Shown: positions 25,471 through 33,828 of the stretch, piece by piece
Layout: each line of letters starts with the position of its first letter
Position numbering within the stretch: the first letter of the stretch is position 1
Source of the DNA: Tichowtungia aerotolerans
Lineage (GTDB): Bacteria; Verrucomicrobiota; Kiritimatiellia; Kiritimatiellales; Tichowtungiaceae
DNA: 64,000 nt
NCBI RefSeq assembly: GCF_009905215.1
Contig: NZ_CP047593.1
Span: 2,422,900-2,486,899 of the forward strand
Direction of reading: 5' to 3'
Position numbers and translations under genes: made by a program
Notes under the pieces: model-generated
Seen by the model: only the letters and a program-made list of their open reading frames with translations
Database searches by the model: none
What the model was told of the DNA's origin: nothing

Positions 25471-28050
25471 TTGAAAATTTCGCGTAAATGGCAGGTGTTG
25501 TTTGTTTTGGGGTTCTTCGGCGCTGGAGCGGTTCCTGCGGAGACACAGATGAAAATCGAACCCTCGTTTCTCAACCAGCTTTTTGCTGACAGCAAATCGG
25601 CGATTCGGTCGGTGTCGGTTTCATCTTCTTCGGAAGGGTTCGCCGCGGCGGCGGCGGCGGACGGCGATCTTTCCACACCTTGGAAGTCCGGCGCGGAGCC
25701 GACGGCGTGGGCGGTGCTGGAGCTGGATAAAAAGACGGTTGTGAAATCTGTGGCGGTACTCTGGGATGTGCAGGCCGCCGAAGCCGGTCTGGTGCAGGTT
25801 TCAATGGACGGGAATGAATGGGAAACCGTCGGCGAATTCAAACAGGTGATTGATGAAACCGCACTGTTTATTCCCTGCCGGCCGACCACGGCGAAGTATG
25901 TGCGGCTGCTTTGCCAGAAGCGTTGCCCGCGCGGCGGCGGTGTGCCCGGCCATTACACGGTTCGGGACATTGCGGTGAATCCTGATCTGAAGCCGTTCCT
26001 GTCCGAGTACAAAAAGCCGGTTCGGCGTACGTTTGCCGATAAAGAGGCCGAAAAGCGTGCCGATGCCATGCTCGCAAAGATGAGCCTTGAGCAGAAGCTC
26101 GACTATATCGGCGGGCAGATCATGAATATCCGGGCGTATCCCGAACTCGGCCTGCCGAAACTTCAGATGAGCGATGCTTCCATGGGAGTAAAGCATCCAC
26201 CGAACACCGCATTCCCGTCCACCATTCTGCTCGCCGCAACCTGGAATCCGGAGCTGGCCGCACTGCAGGGCAAATCGATCGCTCAGGCCTGCCGTCATAA
26301 CGGCATTACCTGTCTGCTCGGTCCCGGCGTGAACATTTACCGCATTTCAACAAACGGACGGAACTTTGAATATATGGGAGAAGACCCGTTCCTGGTCTCC
26401 CGGTTGGCGGTTGCTTATGTGAAAGCTGTCCAGGAACAGGGCGTCATTTCCACCATCAAGCACTTTGCGGTGAACAACATGGAGTTCAAACGCAAGAGCA
26501 ACGACTCCCAGGTCGATGAACGGACGCTGCGCGAAATTTATTTCCCGGCATTTAAAGCCGCAGTGCAGGAAGGCGGCGTGCATGCAGTGATGACGGCTTA
26601 CAATTTGCTCAACGGTCAATACTGCGCCGAGAATCCGTGGCTGATCAAAGACGTTCTCGAAAAGGATTGGGGATTCACCGGCATTGTCATGTCTGACTGG
26701 CGCTCTACCTACGATCCGGTCATGTGCTTCAATTCCGGGCTGGATGCTGAAATGCCGGTCGGCCGTGCCATGCATCCGGATATTATCAGGAATCTGCTTG
26801 ATGAGGGAATTGTCACGCTGGAAGAGCTCGATGATAAAGTGAAAACCATTCTCTATAACGGATATGCGTCGGGCGTTTTTGATCATCCGGATGCGGATTC
26901 GTCATTCCCCGCCGGAACCGAAGAACATGCGGCGGCCGCTGAAAAGGTTGCTGAAGAGGGGGTCGTGCTCCTTAAAAACCGCGGCGGAATGCTTCCCCTG
27001 AATCCCTCGGCAAAAGGGAAAATTATTTTGGCCGGACCGATGGTTGAAAATGCACCCCCGTCCGGCAAAGGATCCGGTGAAGTGAAGTATGTCGACGGCA
27101 AGCAGCCGACTTCGATTCGGGCTGCGTTTGAAAAAGCGGTCGGCGCGGAACGCCTGATTGTCTGCCCCACCAAGGAAAAGTGCCATGCGCTGCGCGACGA
27201 AGACCTCGCGGCTGCCGATGCGGTCATCGTTTGTGTCGGTTTCAACCAGCAAGGATTTGGACAGAGCTTTCGCGAAGGCGAGGCAATCTCTGATCGCCCG
27301 TTCGGCCTCAACGAAATGCAGCAGAAATTCGTGGAGCGCTGCGTCGCGAAAAATCCGCGCACGGTTGTCGCCATTACCGCTGGTGGCGGGATTGACATGG
27401 ACGGATGGGATGGACAGGCCGGAGCCATTCTGCACACATGGTACACCGGAGAATGCGGCGGAACGCCGCTGGCAAAAATTGTTTTCGGCGAAGTCAACCC
27501 GTCCGGCCGCCTGCCGATCAGTATCGAGCGCTCGTGGAGCGACTCGCCGGGAGCGGCTTCCCCGACCATAACGGGACCCGCGCACTTCATGCATGGACAC
27601 AGTCTGGTGGATACGCCTTACAAGGAAGGCATTTTGGTTGGATACCGTTATTATGACACCAAAAACATTCCTGTGCGGTATGCGTTCGGGCATGGACTGT
27701 CCTACACAACCTTTGACTATTCAAACCTGAATATGGTGAAGAGCGATGATGGTGTTTCGGTGACTGTGACCGTGAAAAACTCTGGTGATCGTGCCGGCAA
27801 AGAAACCGTGCAGGTGTATGTTCACGATAAAGATTCTTCACTGCTCCGCCCGCTTCGTGAACTCAAGGGGTTTGTGAAAGTGGATCTCAAACCCGGTGAA
27901 TCCCGTGAAGTGATCGTCCAGCTCGATCGCCATGCGTTCGAATATTTTGATCCCGATCAGAAGAGCTGGGTGCTCGAGCCCGGTGAATTTGAAATCCAGG
28001 TTGGAAAATCCTCACGCGACATTCAGCTGACAGGCAGTCTGTCGTTGTAG
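25471..28050 (+). CDS. secreted GH3 glycoside hydrolase with N-terminal F5/8-type domain
   Basis: Protein of 859 residues. After a signal peptide (VLFVLGFFGAGAVPAE) comes a discoidin/CBM32-like domain of about 120 residues (FAAAAAADGDLSTPWKSG, WAVLELDKKTVVKSV). A GH3 barrel follows with KHFAVNNMEFKR and the nucleophile Asp about residue 409 in GIVMSDW. The second GH3 domain and a fibronectin-like end (AGKETVQVYVHD) complete it. GH3 enzymes act on beta-glucosides, beta-xylosides or related exo-linkages; the substrate is not readable. The start is a TTG with AAGGAG upstream. The last 28 codons recur as a remnant at 36219-36302. Confidence 0.92.
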   Translation: MKISRKWQVLFVLGFFGAGAVPAETQMKIEPSFLNQLFADSKSAIRSVSVSSSSEGFAAAAAADGDLSTPWKSGAEPTAWAVLELDKKTVVKSVAVLWDVQAAEAGLVQVSMDGNEWETVGEFKQVIDETALFIPCRPTTAKYVRLLCQKRCPRGGGVPGHYTVRDIAVNPDLKPFLSEYKKPVRRTFADKEAEKRADAMLAKMSLEQKLDYIGGQIMNIRAYPELGLPKLQMSDASMGVKHPPNTAFPSTILLAATWNPELAALQGKSIAQACRHNGITCLLGPGVNIYRISTNGRNFEYMGEDPFLVSRLAVAYVKAVQEQGVISTIKHFAVNNMEFKRKSNDSQVDERTLREIYFPAFKAAVQEGGVHAVMTAYNLLNGQYCAENPWLIKDVLEKDWGFTGIVMSDWRSTYDPVMCFNSGLDAEMPVGRAMHPDIIRNLLDEGIVTLEELDDKVKTILYNGYASGVFDHPDADSSFPAGTEEHAAAAEKVAEEGVVLLKNRGGMLPLNPSAKGKIILAGPMVENAPPSGKGSGEVKYVDGKQPTSIRAAFEKAVGAERLIVCPTKEKCHALRDEDLAAADAVIVCVGFNQQGFGQSFREGEAISDRPFGLNEMQQKFVERCVAKNPRTVVAITAGGGIDMDGWDGQAGAILHTWYTGECGGTPLAKIVFGEVNPSGRLPISIERSWSDSPGAASPTITGPAHFMHGHSLVDTPYKEGILVGYRYYDTKNIPVRYAFGHGLSYTTFDYSNLNMVKSDDGVSVTVTVKNSGDRAGKETVQVYVHDKDSSLLRPLRELKGFVKVDLKPGESREVIVQLDRHAFEYFDPDQKSWVLEPGEFEIQVGKSSRDIQLTGSLSL

Positions 28051-28200
28051 AATTTACAGATTTTCAAAGGTTTGGAAGAAACCTGAGCTGCAATGCAGTT
28101 GCTTCCCGAACATTGGAACCGGGCTGATTGACATATCACCCAGAATGCACCAAATCATCAGGATAATATATGTTTGGTTCCTGAATTATACGAAACATTC

Positions 28201-28235
28201 GGAAATCTCTATTTTTTCAACCGCTTTGTCCATTG
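28201..28235 (+). promoter_or_regulatory. island operator, copy 6
   Basis: GGAAA, half-site CTCTATT (28207-28213), 14 bp with AACCG, half-site GTCCATTG (28228-28235). The core of the 14-bp spacer and right half is nearly identical to copy 8 at 33715. It lies 85 bp before the ATG at 28321. The remainder of 28051-28320 holds imperfect copies of the dispersed palindrome near 28063 and 28104. Confidence 0.7.
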
Positions 28236-28320
28236 CCGAATCCGATATGCATTTGCACCATATTCAATGCACTCTGGGATAGGATTGCCTATAGCGAAGA
28301 ACTGTGAAAGGAGAACTCCG

Positions 28321-30675
28321 ATGAGTAGAATTAGAACAGCGATTGTTGTATGGTTGGCAGTTATCGGCCTGACTCAGGCTGCCATATGGACAGGGGCCAC
28401 CACTAGCTGGCTGAGCACGAATGCGTGGGACACCGCAAATATTCCAAATGGAGTCGGCGAATATGCCGCCTTCGGGGATTCTTCCGAATATAATGTGAAT
28501 ATCGGGAGCGCGGTTGTTGTGGGCCGCCCCATGGGAAGTTCTATCACGGTAGATGGTGCAGGAAGTTATACATTTGGCGGCGAGGGAAGCCTGAAAATAC
28601 AACGTGCTGCGACTGCTACATTTGCAAATGATATATATTTTTCAACGACGGGGGATTCGGTTTTCAATGTGCCGGTGACGCTTGCCCGCGGTGTAGTTGG
28701 TTCTGTTGCGAATCGGATTCGGGCGAATTCCGGGTGTGGAGACGTTATATTCAACCTGCCTTTATCATGGAGTAATGCCTCCCTGCAGCTCTATCATGAT
28801 TCTTCAAACGGAAGCATGCAGATCAATGGGGGGATGACTGCCTCTATTAATAAAGATCTCTGGATGTGGACGTCTCAGCCGGCAGGGATCACTGTAAACA
28901 GCACGATTTCTTCGTCTGTACCGGGTACCCGGATTGCAATCGCCAACGGTGCGGGGACGGTTCGTTTTTCGAATCCGAACGACGTGGCTGCGGACAGTTC
29001 CCTGGATCGGGTCGGTATTAATACGGGTACTTTGGAATTGGGCGAAGACAATCAGATTGCCACGACGGTTACGTTGCTCGCCAACGGTGGAACGCTGGAT
29101 TTGAATGGGCACAGTAACTCGAATACGACTACGCTTGCTCTGATTGCAACGACAGCACAAAAAACTTTAGCCATTGATTTCAGCGATGCTGCGGGCGAAA
29201 CTCTTTATTTCTCAGACTGTAGTGCTCAGTCTTGGACATCCGGCAACCTGCTCGATCTGATAGGGTTTGAGTTCGGTGTCGATGAGCTCCGCTTCGGAAC
29301 CGGCGCAAACGGGCTGACCCCGACGCAGCTCGGTCAGATTCGGATTGACGGAGCCACTGTCGATAATCTGTGGCTGGATGCAGACGGGTTTCTGTCGACC
29401 AATGCGGTTGCGCCGGTTCTGGCTACCTGGACCGGTTCCACCAACAGCTGGGCGAGCACCAATGCGTGGGACTCTGTGACGGTTCCGGGTTCTGTCGGAG
29501 ACGGAGTTGTTTTCGGTGATTCTGGAGAATACAGCGTTGAAATTGACGATGCAGTTTCTCTTGGTCGGGTGGCTGGAACCACATTTTCCGTGGAAGGCAC
29601 AGGAAGTTACACATTCAGTGGTGACGGATCGTTGAGAATTGAACGCGGAACGGCGAACAGTTTTGTGAATGGGGACCTGTATATGACAACGTCCGGCGAC
29701 ACGATTTTCAATGTGCCGCTGGCGGCTGCCCGCACGGAAGCAGGCCTCTCGGTAATCCGGATCAGAACCGGTGTTGATGCCGGGGATACCACGTTTAATC
29801 AGCCAATTACATGGGAAAACACGTCGCTGCAGATTGATAATGATTCTGCGAGTGCAACCATGGCGTTCAATGGCGCGATGACTGGAAGTTCCGAAAATCT
29901 GCAGGTCTGGGTTTATGCACCTCTGGAAGGAGGAACCATCTCCCTGAATAACGTGATCTCCGCGACAACAAACCATATCCGGATTTCCATCGCCGATGGA
30001 GACGGTACGATTCGGCTTGCGAATCCGTCAGGAGTTGTGGTGGACAGTTCCTTGGCCTTTCTCTCTATGCTTGGAGGGCGGGTTGAGCTGGGCGCCAATG
30101 ACCAGATTGCCGCGGATGTTGTATTGTACAATAATGGCGGGACTCTGGATCTGAATGGATACAGCAACTCCAATGCGGATACGCTGACTCTGGCATCAAT
30201 AAGTGGAGACGCCACGCTGGTTGTTGATTTCAGCGATGCTGTGGCAGAGTCACTTTGCTTTGCCGACAGCAGTACGAATGAGTGGGTCTCCAGTGACCTG
30301 CTTAATCTGTCCGGATTTGTGTTTGATACCGACAGCATCCGGTTCGGAACCGATGAAAACGGACTGACGGAAACTCAGCTCAGTCAGATTCAGGTGAATG
30401 GCGAAACGATTGTCGGCCTGAAACTGGACAGCGACGGGTATCTGGCGCTGCCGACGGTTGGTACCGTTGGTTCCCAGATGGTTTCCGGCGGAACGGGGTT
30501 GGCACTGACATGGGAAAATGTGGACGGCGTATCCTACAGCGTGGAAACCAATGACGATCTGGTTTCCGGATCATGGGGCGTTTTGCAAAGCAACCTGACA
30601 GGTGTTGGCAGCTCGCTCAGCTATACCGGAACAGTTTCCGCGGCCCAGACCTTCTTCCGGATTATTCAGGAATAG
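28321..30675 (+). CDS. secreted protein with two beta-strand repeat units and C-terminal tail module
   Basis: Protein of 784 residues. It has a signal peptide (MSRIRTAIVVWLAVIGLTQA) and two tandem units of about 350 residues, each opening with a TWTG-type start (AAIWTGATTSWLSTNAWD; LATWTGSTNSWASTNAWD) and containing GSYTF-GG and FNVP segments and the late block LDLNGHSNSN or LDLNGYSNSN. The tail module follows (SYSVETNDDLVSGSWG, ending TFFRIIQE). No catalytic motif was seen. Unit 1 and unit 2 also match the two units of the protein at 33829. GAAAGGAG precedes the ATG. Its role may be surface attachment or glycan binding (inference). Confidence 0.75.
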   Translation: MSRIRTAIVVWLAVIGLTQAAIWTGATTSWLSTNAWDTANIPNGVGEYAAFGDSSEYNVNIGSAVVVGRPMGSSITVDGAGSYTFGGEGSLKIQRAATATFANDIYFSTTGDSVFNVPVTLARGVVGSVANRIRANSGCGDVIFNLPLSWSNASLQLYHDSSNGSMQINGGMTASINKDLWMWTSQPAGITVNSTISSSVPGTRIAIANGAGTVRFSNPNDVAADSSLDRVGINTGTLELGEDNQIATTVTLLANGGTLDLNGHSNSNTTTLALIATTAQKTLAIDFSDAAGETLYFSDCSAQSWTSGNLLDLIGFEFGVDELRFGTGANGLTPTQLGQIRIDGATVDNLWLDADGFLSTNAVAPVLATWTGSTNSWASTNAWDSVTVPGSVGDGVVFGDSGEYSVEIDDAVSLGRVAGTTFSVEGTGSYTFSGDGSLRIERGTANSFVNGDLYMTTSGDTIFNVPLAAARTEAGLSVIRIRTGVDAGDTTFNQPITWENTSLQIDNDSASATMAFNGAMTGSSENLQVWVYAPLEGGTISLNNVISATTNHIRISIADGDGTIRLANPSGVVVDSSLAFLSMLGGRVELGANDQIAADVVLYNNGGTLDLNGYSNSNADTLTLASISGDATLVVDFSDAVAESLCFADSSTNEWVSSDLLNLSGFVFDTDSIRFGTDENGLTETQLSQIQVNGETIVGLKLDSDGYLALPTVGTVGSQMVSGGTGLALTWENVDGVSYSVETNDDLVSGSWGVLQSNLTGVGSSLSYTGTVSAAQTFFRIIQE

Positions 30676-30693
30676 GTTGGATACAGGTCAGAA

Positions 30694-30735
30694 ATTCAAA
30701 ACCCGCGACAGCTGCCGCTGTTGCGGGTTTTTTGA
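30694..30735 (+). terminator. terminator after the beta-strand gene
   Basis: Hairpin with arms AAACCCGC/GCGGGTTT and a nested ACAGC/GCTGT stem, followed by six T residues. It begins about 20 bp after the stop at 30675. Confidence 0.88.
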
Positions 30736-31211
30736 ATTATACTGAATTTCTTTTTTGCTTGAGCACTGTTCCAATGTTTGGAAAAGCAGGGTGCAGACTA
30801 ATCAAAGAGCACTTTTGATGTGACTGAATATTGAGATGCTTGGTTGAACTGTTGTTTAGAGCGTTTTAATAAGAGCTGTAGCCGTTCGCCTGTGGCGAAC
30901 GAGTCGCCCACAGGGCGACTGCTACAAAGCGGAATAAAAAATGTGGCCACACCTTTTCTTTAATTCCCAGTTTTCGCAATAGATACAGTTCTACAGCCGC
31001 GACCAAGCCACAGTCCTGTTCCGTTGTAGTTGAGCAATGAGCAGTTGGCAAAAATCCGCAGGGAAAACAGATGGACACTCAGGTGATTTTACAGAGGAAA
31101 AATACAGGACTGCGTAAGCAGTTCGCATTGCGGGAGTAAAACCGGTGGACATAATCGAAAACCAGTCGGCCGATGCCGCTTTTGCGTTTTGAGTGGAATA
31201 TCGGATCCGGT
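30736..31211. other. intergenic stretch between convergent genes
   Basis: Contains a perfect dispersed palindrome (TTCCAA-TGT-TTGGAA, 30769-30783) and tandem-hairpin copy 3 at 30877-30926. A 22-codon open frame at 31071-31139 (MDTQVILQRKN...) has no ribosome site and no recognisable relative. Nothing else is seen. Confidence 0.6.
30877..30926. repeat. tandem-hairpin repeat element, copy 3
   Basis: Outer ends TGTAGC and GCTACA are complementary. Inside are GTTCGCCTGTGGCGAAC and GTCGCCCACAGGGCGAC, each a hairpin with loop sequences that are themselves complementary (CTGTGG and CCACAG). The layout matches copies 1 and 2. Confidence 0.7.
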
Positions 31212-33605
31212 TTATTCCTTGTGAACTTTCAACCGGTAGAAGCCGGTGTTGGTGGTGCTGTTGTAATCAATGAACTCGCTTTGCAGGGATATGTTGGTGG
31301 CAATGGTGACGAAGTTTGACTGAAGATCGTCGGTCCATTCGACATCATACCGTCGGCCGAGCTGAGCGTCCCATGAAATTGCGACCTTCCGGCTGTCAAT
31401 TTGTGCTGATAGATACAGAATCTGGTTGGACGTCGGCGCAGCCCCGAGAGCATATGCCTGCAAGAACGTCAGTCCGCCGGGGGTGACGTCGGAAGGATCC
31501 GCGCCGAAGACCGAATCGGCATATTTGAGTTCCCACCAGTCCGGGAGTCCGTCCTGGTCGCTGTCCGGGAGGTCGGATGGTTCCTGCCCGAATATTTCGA
31601 TCTGGTCGACGTAAAGAGAGGATGTGCTGCTGCTTTTGAATGCAAGGGCATGGGCTTCTTCCGGAAGCGATGTGCAAATCATTTTTTCGGCAACATTTGT
31701 CCCGTTCAGGGCGAGCGACCATTGGAGGGACTGCCGGTTGGCGTAGATGTCGAAGGTGGTCCATTGGTCCAGCGGAATGGACGCATCCAGACTGACGGGA
31801 GCGGAGTTGCTGTAGACGATTAAACTGCGGTCGGTGTTGACCTGTATCACGATCCCTTCAGGGTTTGCTATGTCGGGACGCGATGTCGGCGCGGCGGAGA
31901 TGCGGGCCCGGAACCGGATCCAGACATCGTCGTTTTCCACTCGTTGGGTTCGGGCGGCTGTTGCCTGTTCGATTTGCAGTGCCTGTGTTCCTGCATAGAC
32001 GGTGTCGGTCTGTACAACGGCATTCGTACCGTTGGCGGTGGTCCAGTTGTTCTGGCCCGCAACGTCCCCCGTGCTCATTCCCTGCGCAGTTTCAAATGTT
32101 TCAGACAGAATGGATGTTTTCGGAGCGCTGCCTGTGGTTTTTTCGATAACAAGAGTCCGGTTGACTTCGCGGACGAGGGCTTTCTGTTCGGTTCCGTCCG
32201 GCCAGAGGATGGTCATTTTCAGCGGCAGGGCCGGGTCGCTGCCGAGGCCGAAATGCAGTGTGTGTTCGTTGCCGTTGCCCTGGCCGGTTGCGCATTCAAC
32301 CTGCCGTGTCCAGATTGAGGTTCCGTCTGTCAGGCGGACCTGCGTACCGAGTGCCAGCGGGCTGATTTCTCCGGTGCCGACCGGCCGCACTTTGAGCCAT
32401 GCATTGCTGCTGCCTGTATTGCGCAGCAGTCGTCCCCCGGTGATCAGGTCCAGCTGGCCGTCGTTGTCGAAATCCGCCCAGGCGGCCATGTAGGTTGATT
32501 TATTCCCGATAATTGCCCCGATGCCCGAGTCGGCTGTGATATCCGTAAACGTCCAGTCTCCGTTATTCAGGTAGAGCACACTTTGGTCCTGGTTGTAGGT
32601 TTCCCCGTATACGGTTGTAAAATAGAGGTCGAGAAATCCGTCGTTGTCGAAATCCCCGAGTGCAGGGGAGGCATATGACTCCTGCCAGGAGACGCCGCAG
32701 GTGCCCAGGTCTTCAAAATAATAGTTGTTTTCGGGGCCTTGGTTTCGGAAGAAATCGGATTCGGGCTGAATTCCGTAATAGTCGCTGTGATGTGAAAAAT
32801 TCCCGGAAAACAGATCGAACAGCCCGTCATTGTCCAGATCACCCCATGCGGCTCCGATCGAATGGCCGCCGTCATACCCGTTTTCCGTGCTGACGACATT
32901 GTACTCTGTTGCGCCATCTGTGAATAACCCGGTTCCGTCGTTAACCCAGAGGAGGTTGGGCAGAAGCCGGTAGTTGGACACATAAATGTCCAGATCGTTG
33001 TCCTGGTCGAAATCGCAGGCGACGATTCCCCGGGCGCGATATCGGGTTTCACTCCATACATTGTCGAAATATTCGCCGTTCCGGTTCAGCAGAATTGTGT
33101 CCGGATAGGTGATGCCGTTGTCCCAGTCTTCGTATCCTCCGATATACAGATCATCGAATCCGTCTCCGTTGAAATCTCCGCAGACTGCACCCTGACTGTT
33201 CCGGCTTTCGATGGTCGGGAGCATGGAGCTTGTCATATCGGTGAATCCGGTTCCGTTCTGGTTGATAAACAATCTTCGGCTGCGGAAATTGAAGAAGTCG
33301 GGATATTCATCGTCGTCAAAATTGCCCCAGACTCCGGCGTGGGCGATCAGGGACATGTGGTACGGCAGGTCCATTTTTTCAAAAGCCTGCCCCTGTTGGT
33401 TTATCCACAGTGATCCGGCGCAATACAGATCGACCCAACCGTCCCGGTTGACATCGCACCACGTGACTACTTTGTCGTACAGATTGGTTAAATCATTCAG
33501 CCCTGTCTGAAGGGTGACATCTTCGAATGTGTTGACCGTGGCGAGCGAGGCAGAGACGCCAAGCACCGCGACAGCAGCAGCGATTAAGCCCGAATTATGT
33601 TTCAT
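31212..33605 (-). CDS. secreted FG-GAP/VCBS repeat protein with ASPIC/UnbV-like domain
   Basis: Protein of 797 residues. A signal peptide is followed by about 400 residues of repeated calcium-binding beta-propeller motifs (DVNRDGWVDLY, DFNGDGFDDLYIG, DFDQDNDLDIY, DLDNDGLFDLF, DFDNDGFLDLYF). An ASPIC/UnbV-like region (WLKVRPVG, HFGLGSDP, ILWPDGTEQ) comes next, then a LamG/DUF1080-like beta-sandwich, a DSDQDGLPDWWELKY calcium-type linker, and the tail module (RYDVEWTDDL, ending GFYRLKVHKE). It is likely a non-catalytic surface protein. It is divergent from the gene at 33829; the two operators lie back to back between them. Confidence 0.82.
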   Translation of the reverse strand: MKHNSGLIAAAVAVLGVSASLATVNTFEDVTLQTGLNDLTNLYDKVVTWCDVNRDGWVDLYCAGSLWINQQGQAFEKMDLPYHMSLIAHAGVWGNFDDDEYPDFFNFRSRRLFINQNGTGFTDMTSSMLPTIESRNSQGAVCGDFNGDGFDDLYIGGYEDWDNGITYPDTILLNRNGEYFDNVWSETRYRARGIVACDFDQDNDLDIYVSNYRLLPNLLWVNDGTGLFTDGATEYNVVSTENGYDGGHSIGAAWGDLDNDGLFDLFSGNFSHHSDYYGIQPESDFFRNQGPENNYYFEDLGTCGVSWQESYASPALGDFDNDGFLDLYFTTVYGETYNQDQSVLYLNNGDWTFTDITADSGIGAIIGNKSTYMAAWADFDNDGQLDLITGGRLLRNTGSSNAWLKVRPVGTGEISPLALGTQVRLTDGTSIWTRQVECATGQGNGNEHTLHFGLGSDPALPLKMTILWPDGTEQKALVREVNRTLVIEKTTGSAPKTSILSETFETAQGMSTGDVAGQNNWTTANGTNAVVQTDTVYAGTQALQIEQATAARTQRVENDDVWIRFRARISAAPTSRPDIANPEGIVIQVNTDRSLIVYSNSAPVSLDASIPLDQWTTFDIYANRQSLQWSLALNGTNVAEKMICTSLPEEAHALAFKSSSTSSLYVDQIEIFGQEPSDLPDSDQDGLPDWWELKYADSVFGADPSDVTPGGLTFLQAYALGAAPTSNQILYLSAQIDSRKVAISWDAQLGRRYDVEWTDDLQSNFVTIATNISLQSEFIDYNSTTNTGFYRLKVHKE

Positions 33606-33656
33606 AACTGTCCCATGTTAATTTGTACTAAGTATCTGCCGGGATCGGTCTGTAAG

Positions 33657-33691
33657 CCATGCAGGTTTCGGTTCATTGGATGGACATTTTT
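33657..33691 (-). promoter_or_regulatory. island operator, copy 7 (minus strand)
   Basis: Read on the minus strand: AAAAAT, half-site GTCCATC (33685-33679), 14 bp with AACCG, half-site CTGCATGG (33664-33657). The 21-bp period is exact. It lies 52 bp upstream of the FG-GAP gene start. Confidence 0.72.
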
Positions 33692-33714
33692 GGGATTTTG
33701 TAACGGCATAATCG

Positions 33715-33748
33715 GAAACGTCCATTTGTTCAACCGCTTTGTCTATTG
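33715..33748 (+). promoter_or_regulatory. island operator, copy 8 (strong)
   Basis: GAAAC, half-site GTCCATT (33720-33726), 14 bp with AACCG, half-site GTCTATTG (33741-33748). It lies 80 bp before the start at 33829 and 23 bp from the oppositely oriented copy 7. Confidence 0.75.
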
Positions 33749-33828
33749 TTGGGAGGGCCTCATATAGGCACTATGATTGGATCTGCAGTGGGAAAATCAG
33801 CCGGATAATGCATGTGAAGGATCGTTTA

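Noticed and set aside
31071-31139. Twenty-two-codon open frame between convergent genes
   Set aside because: No ribosome site, no recognisable relative and too short to support.
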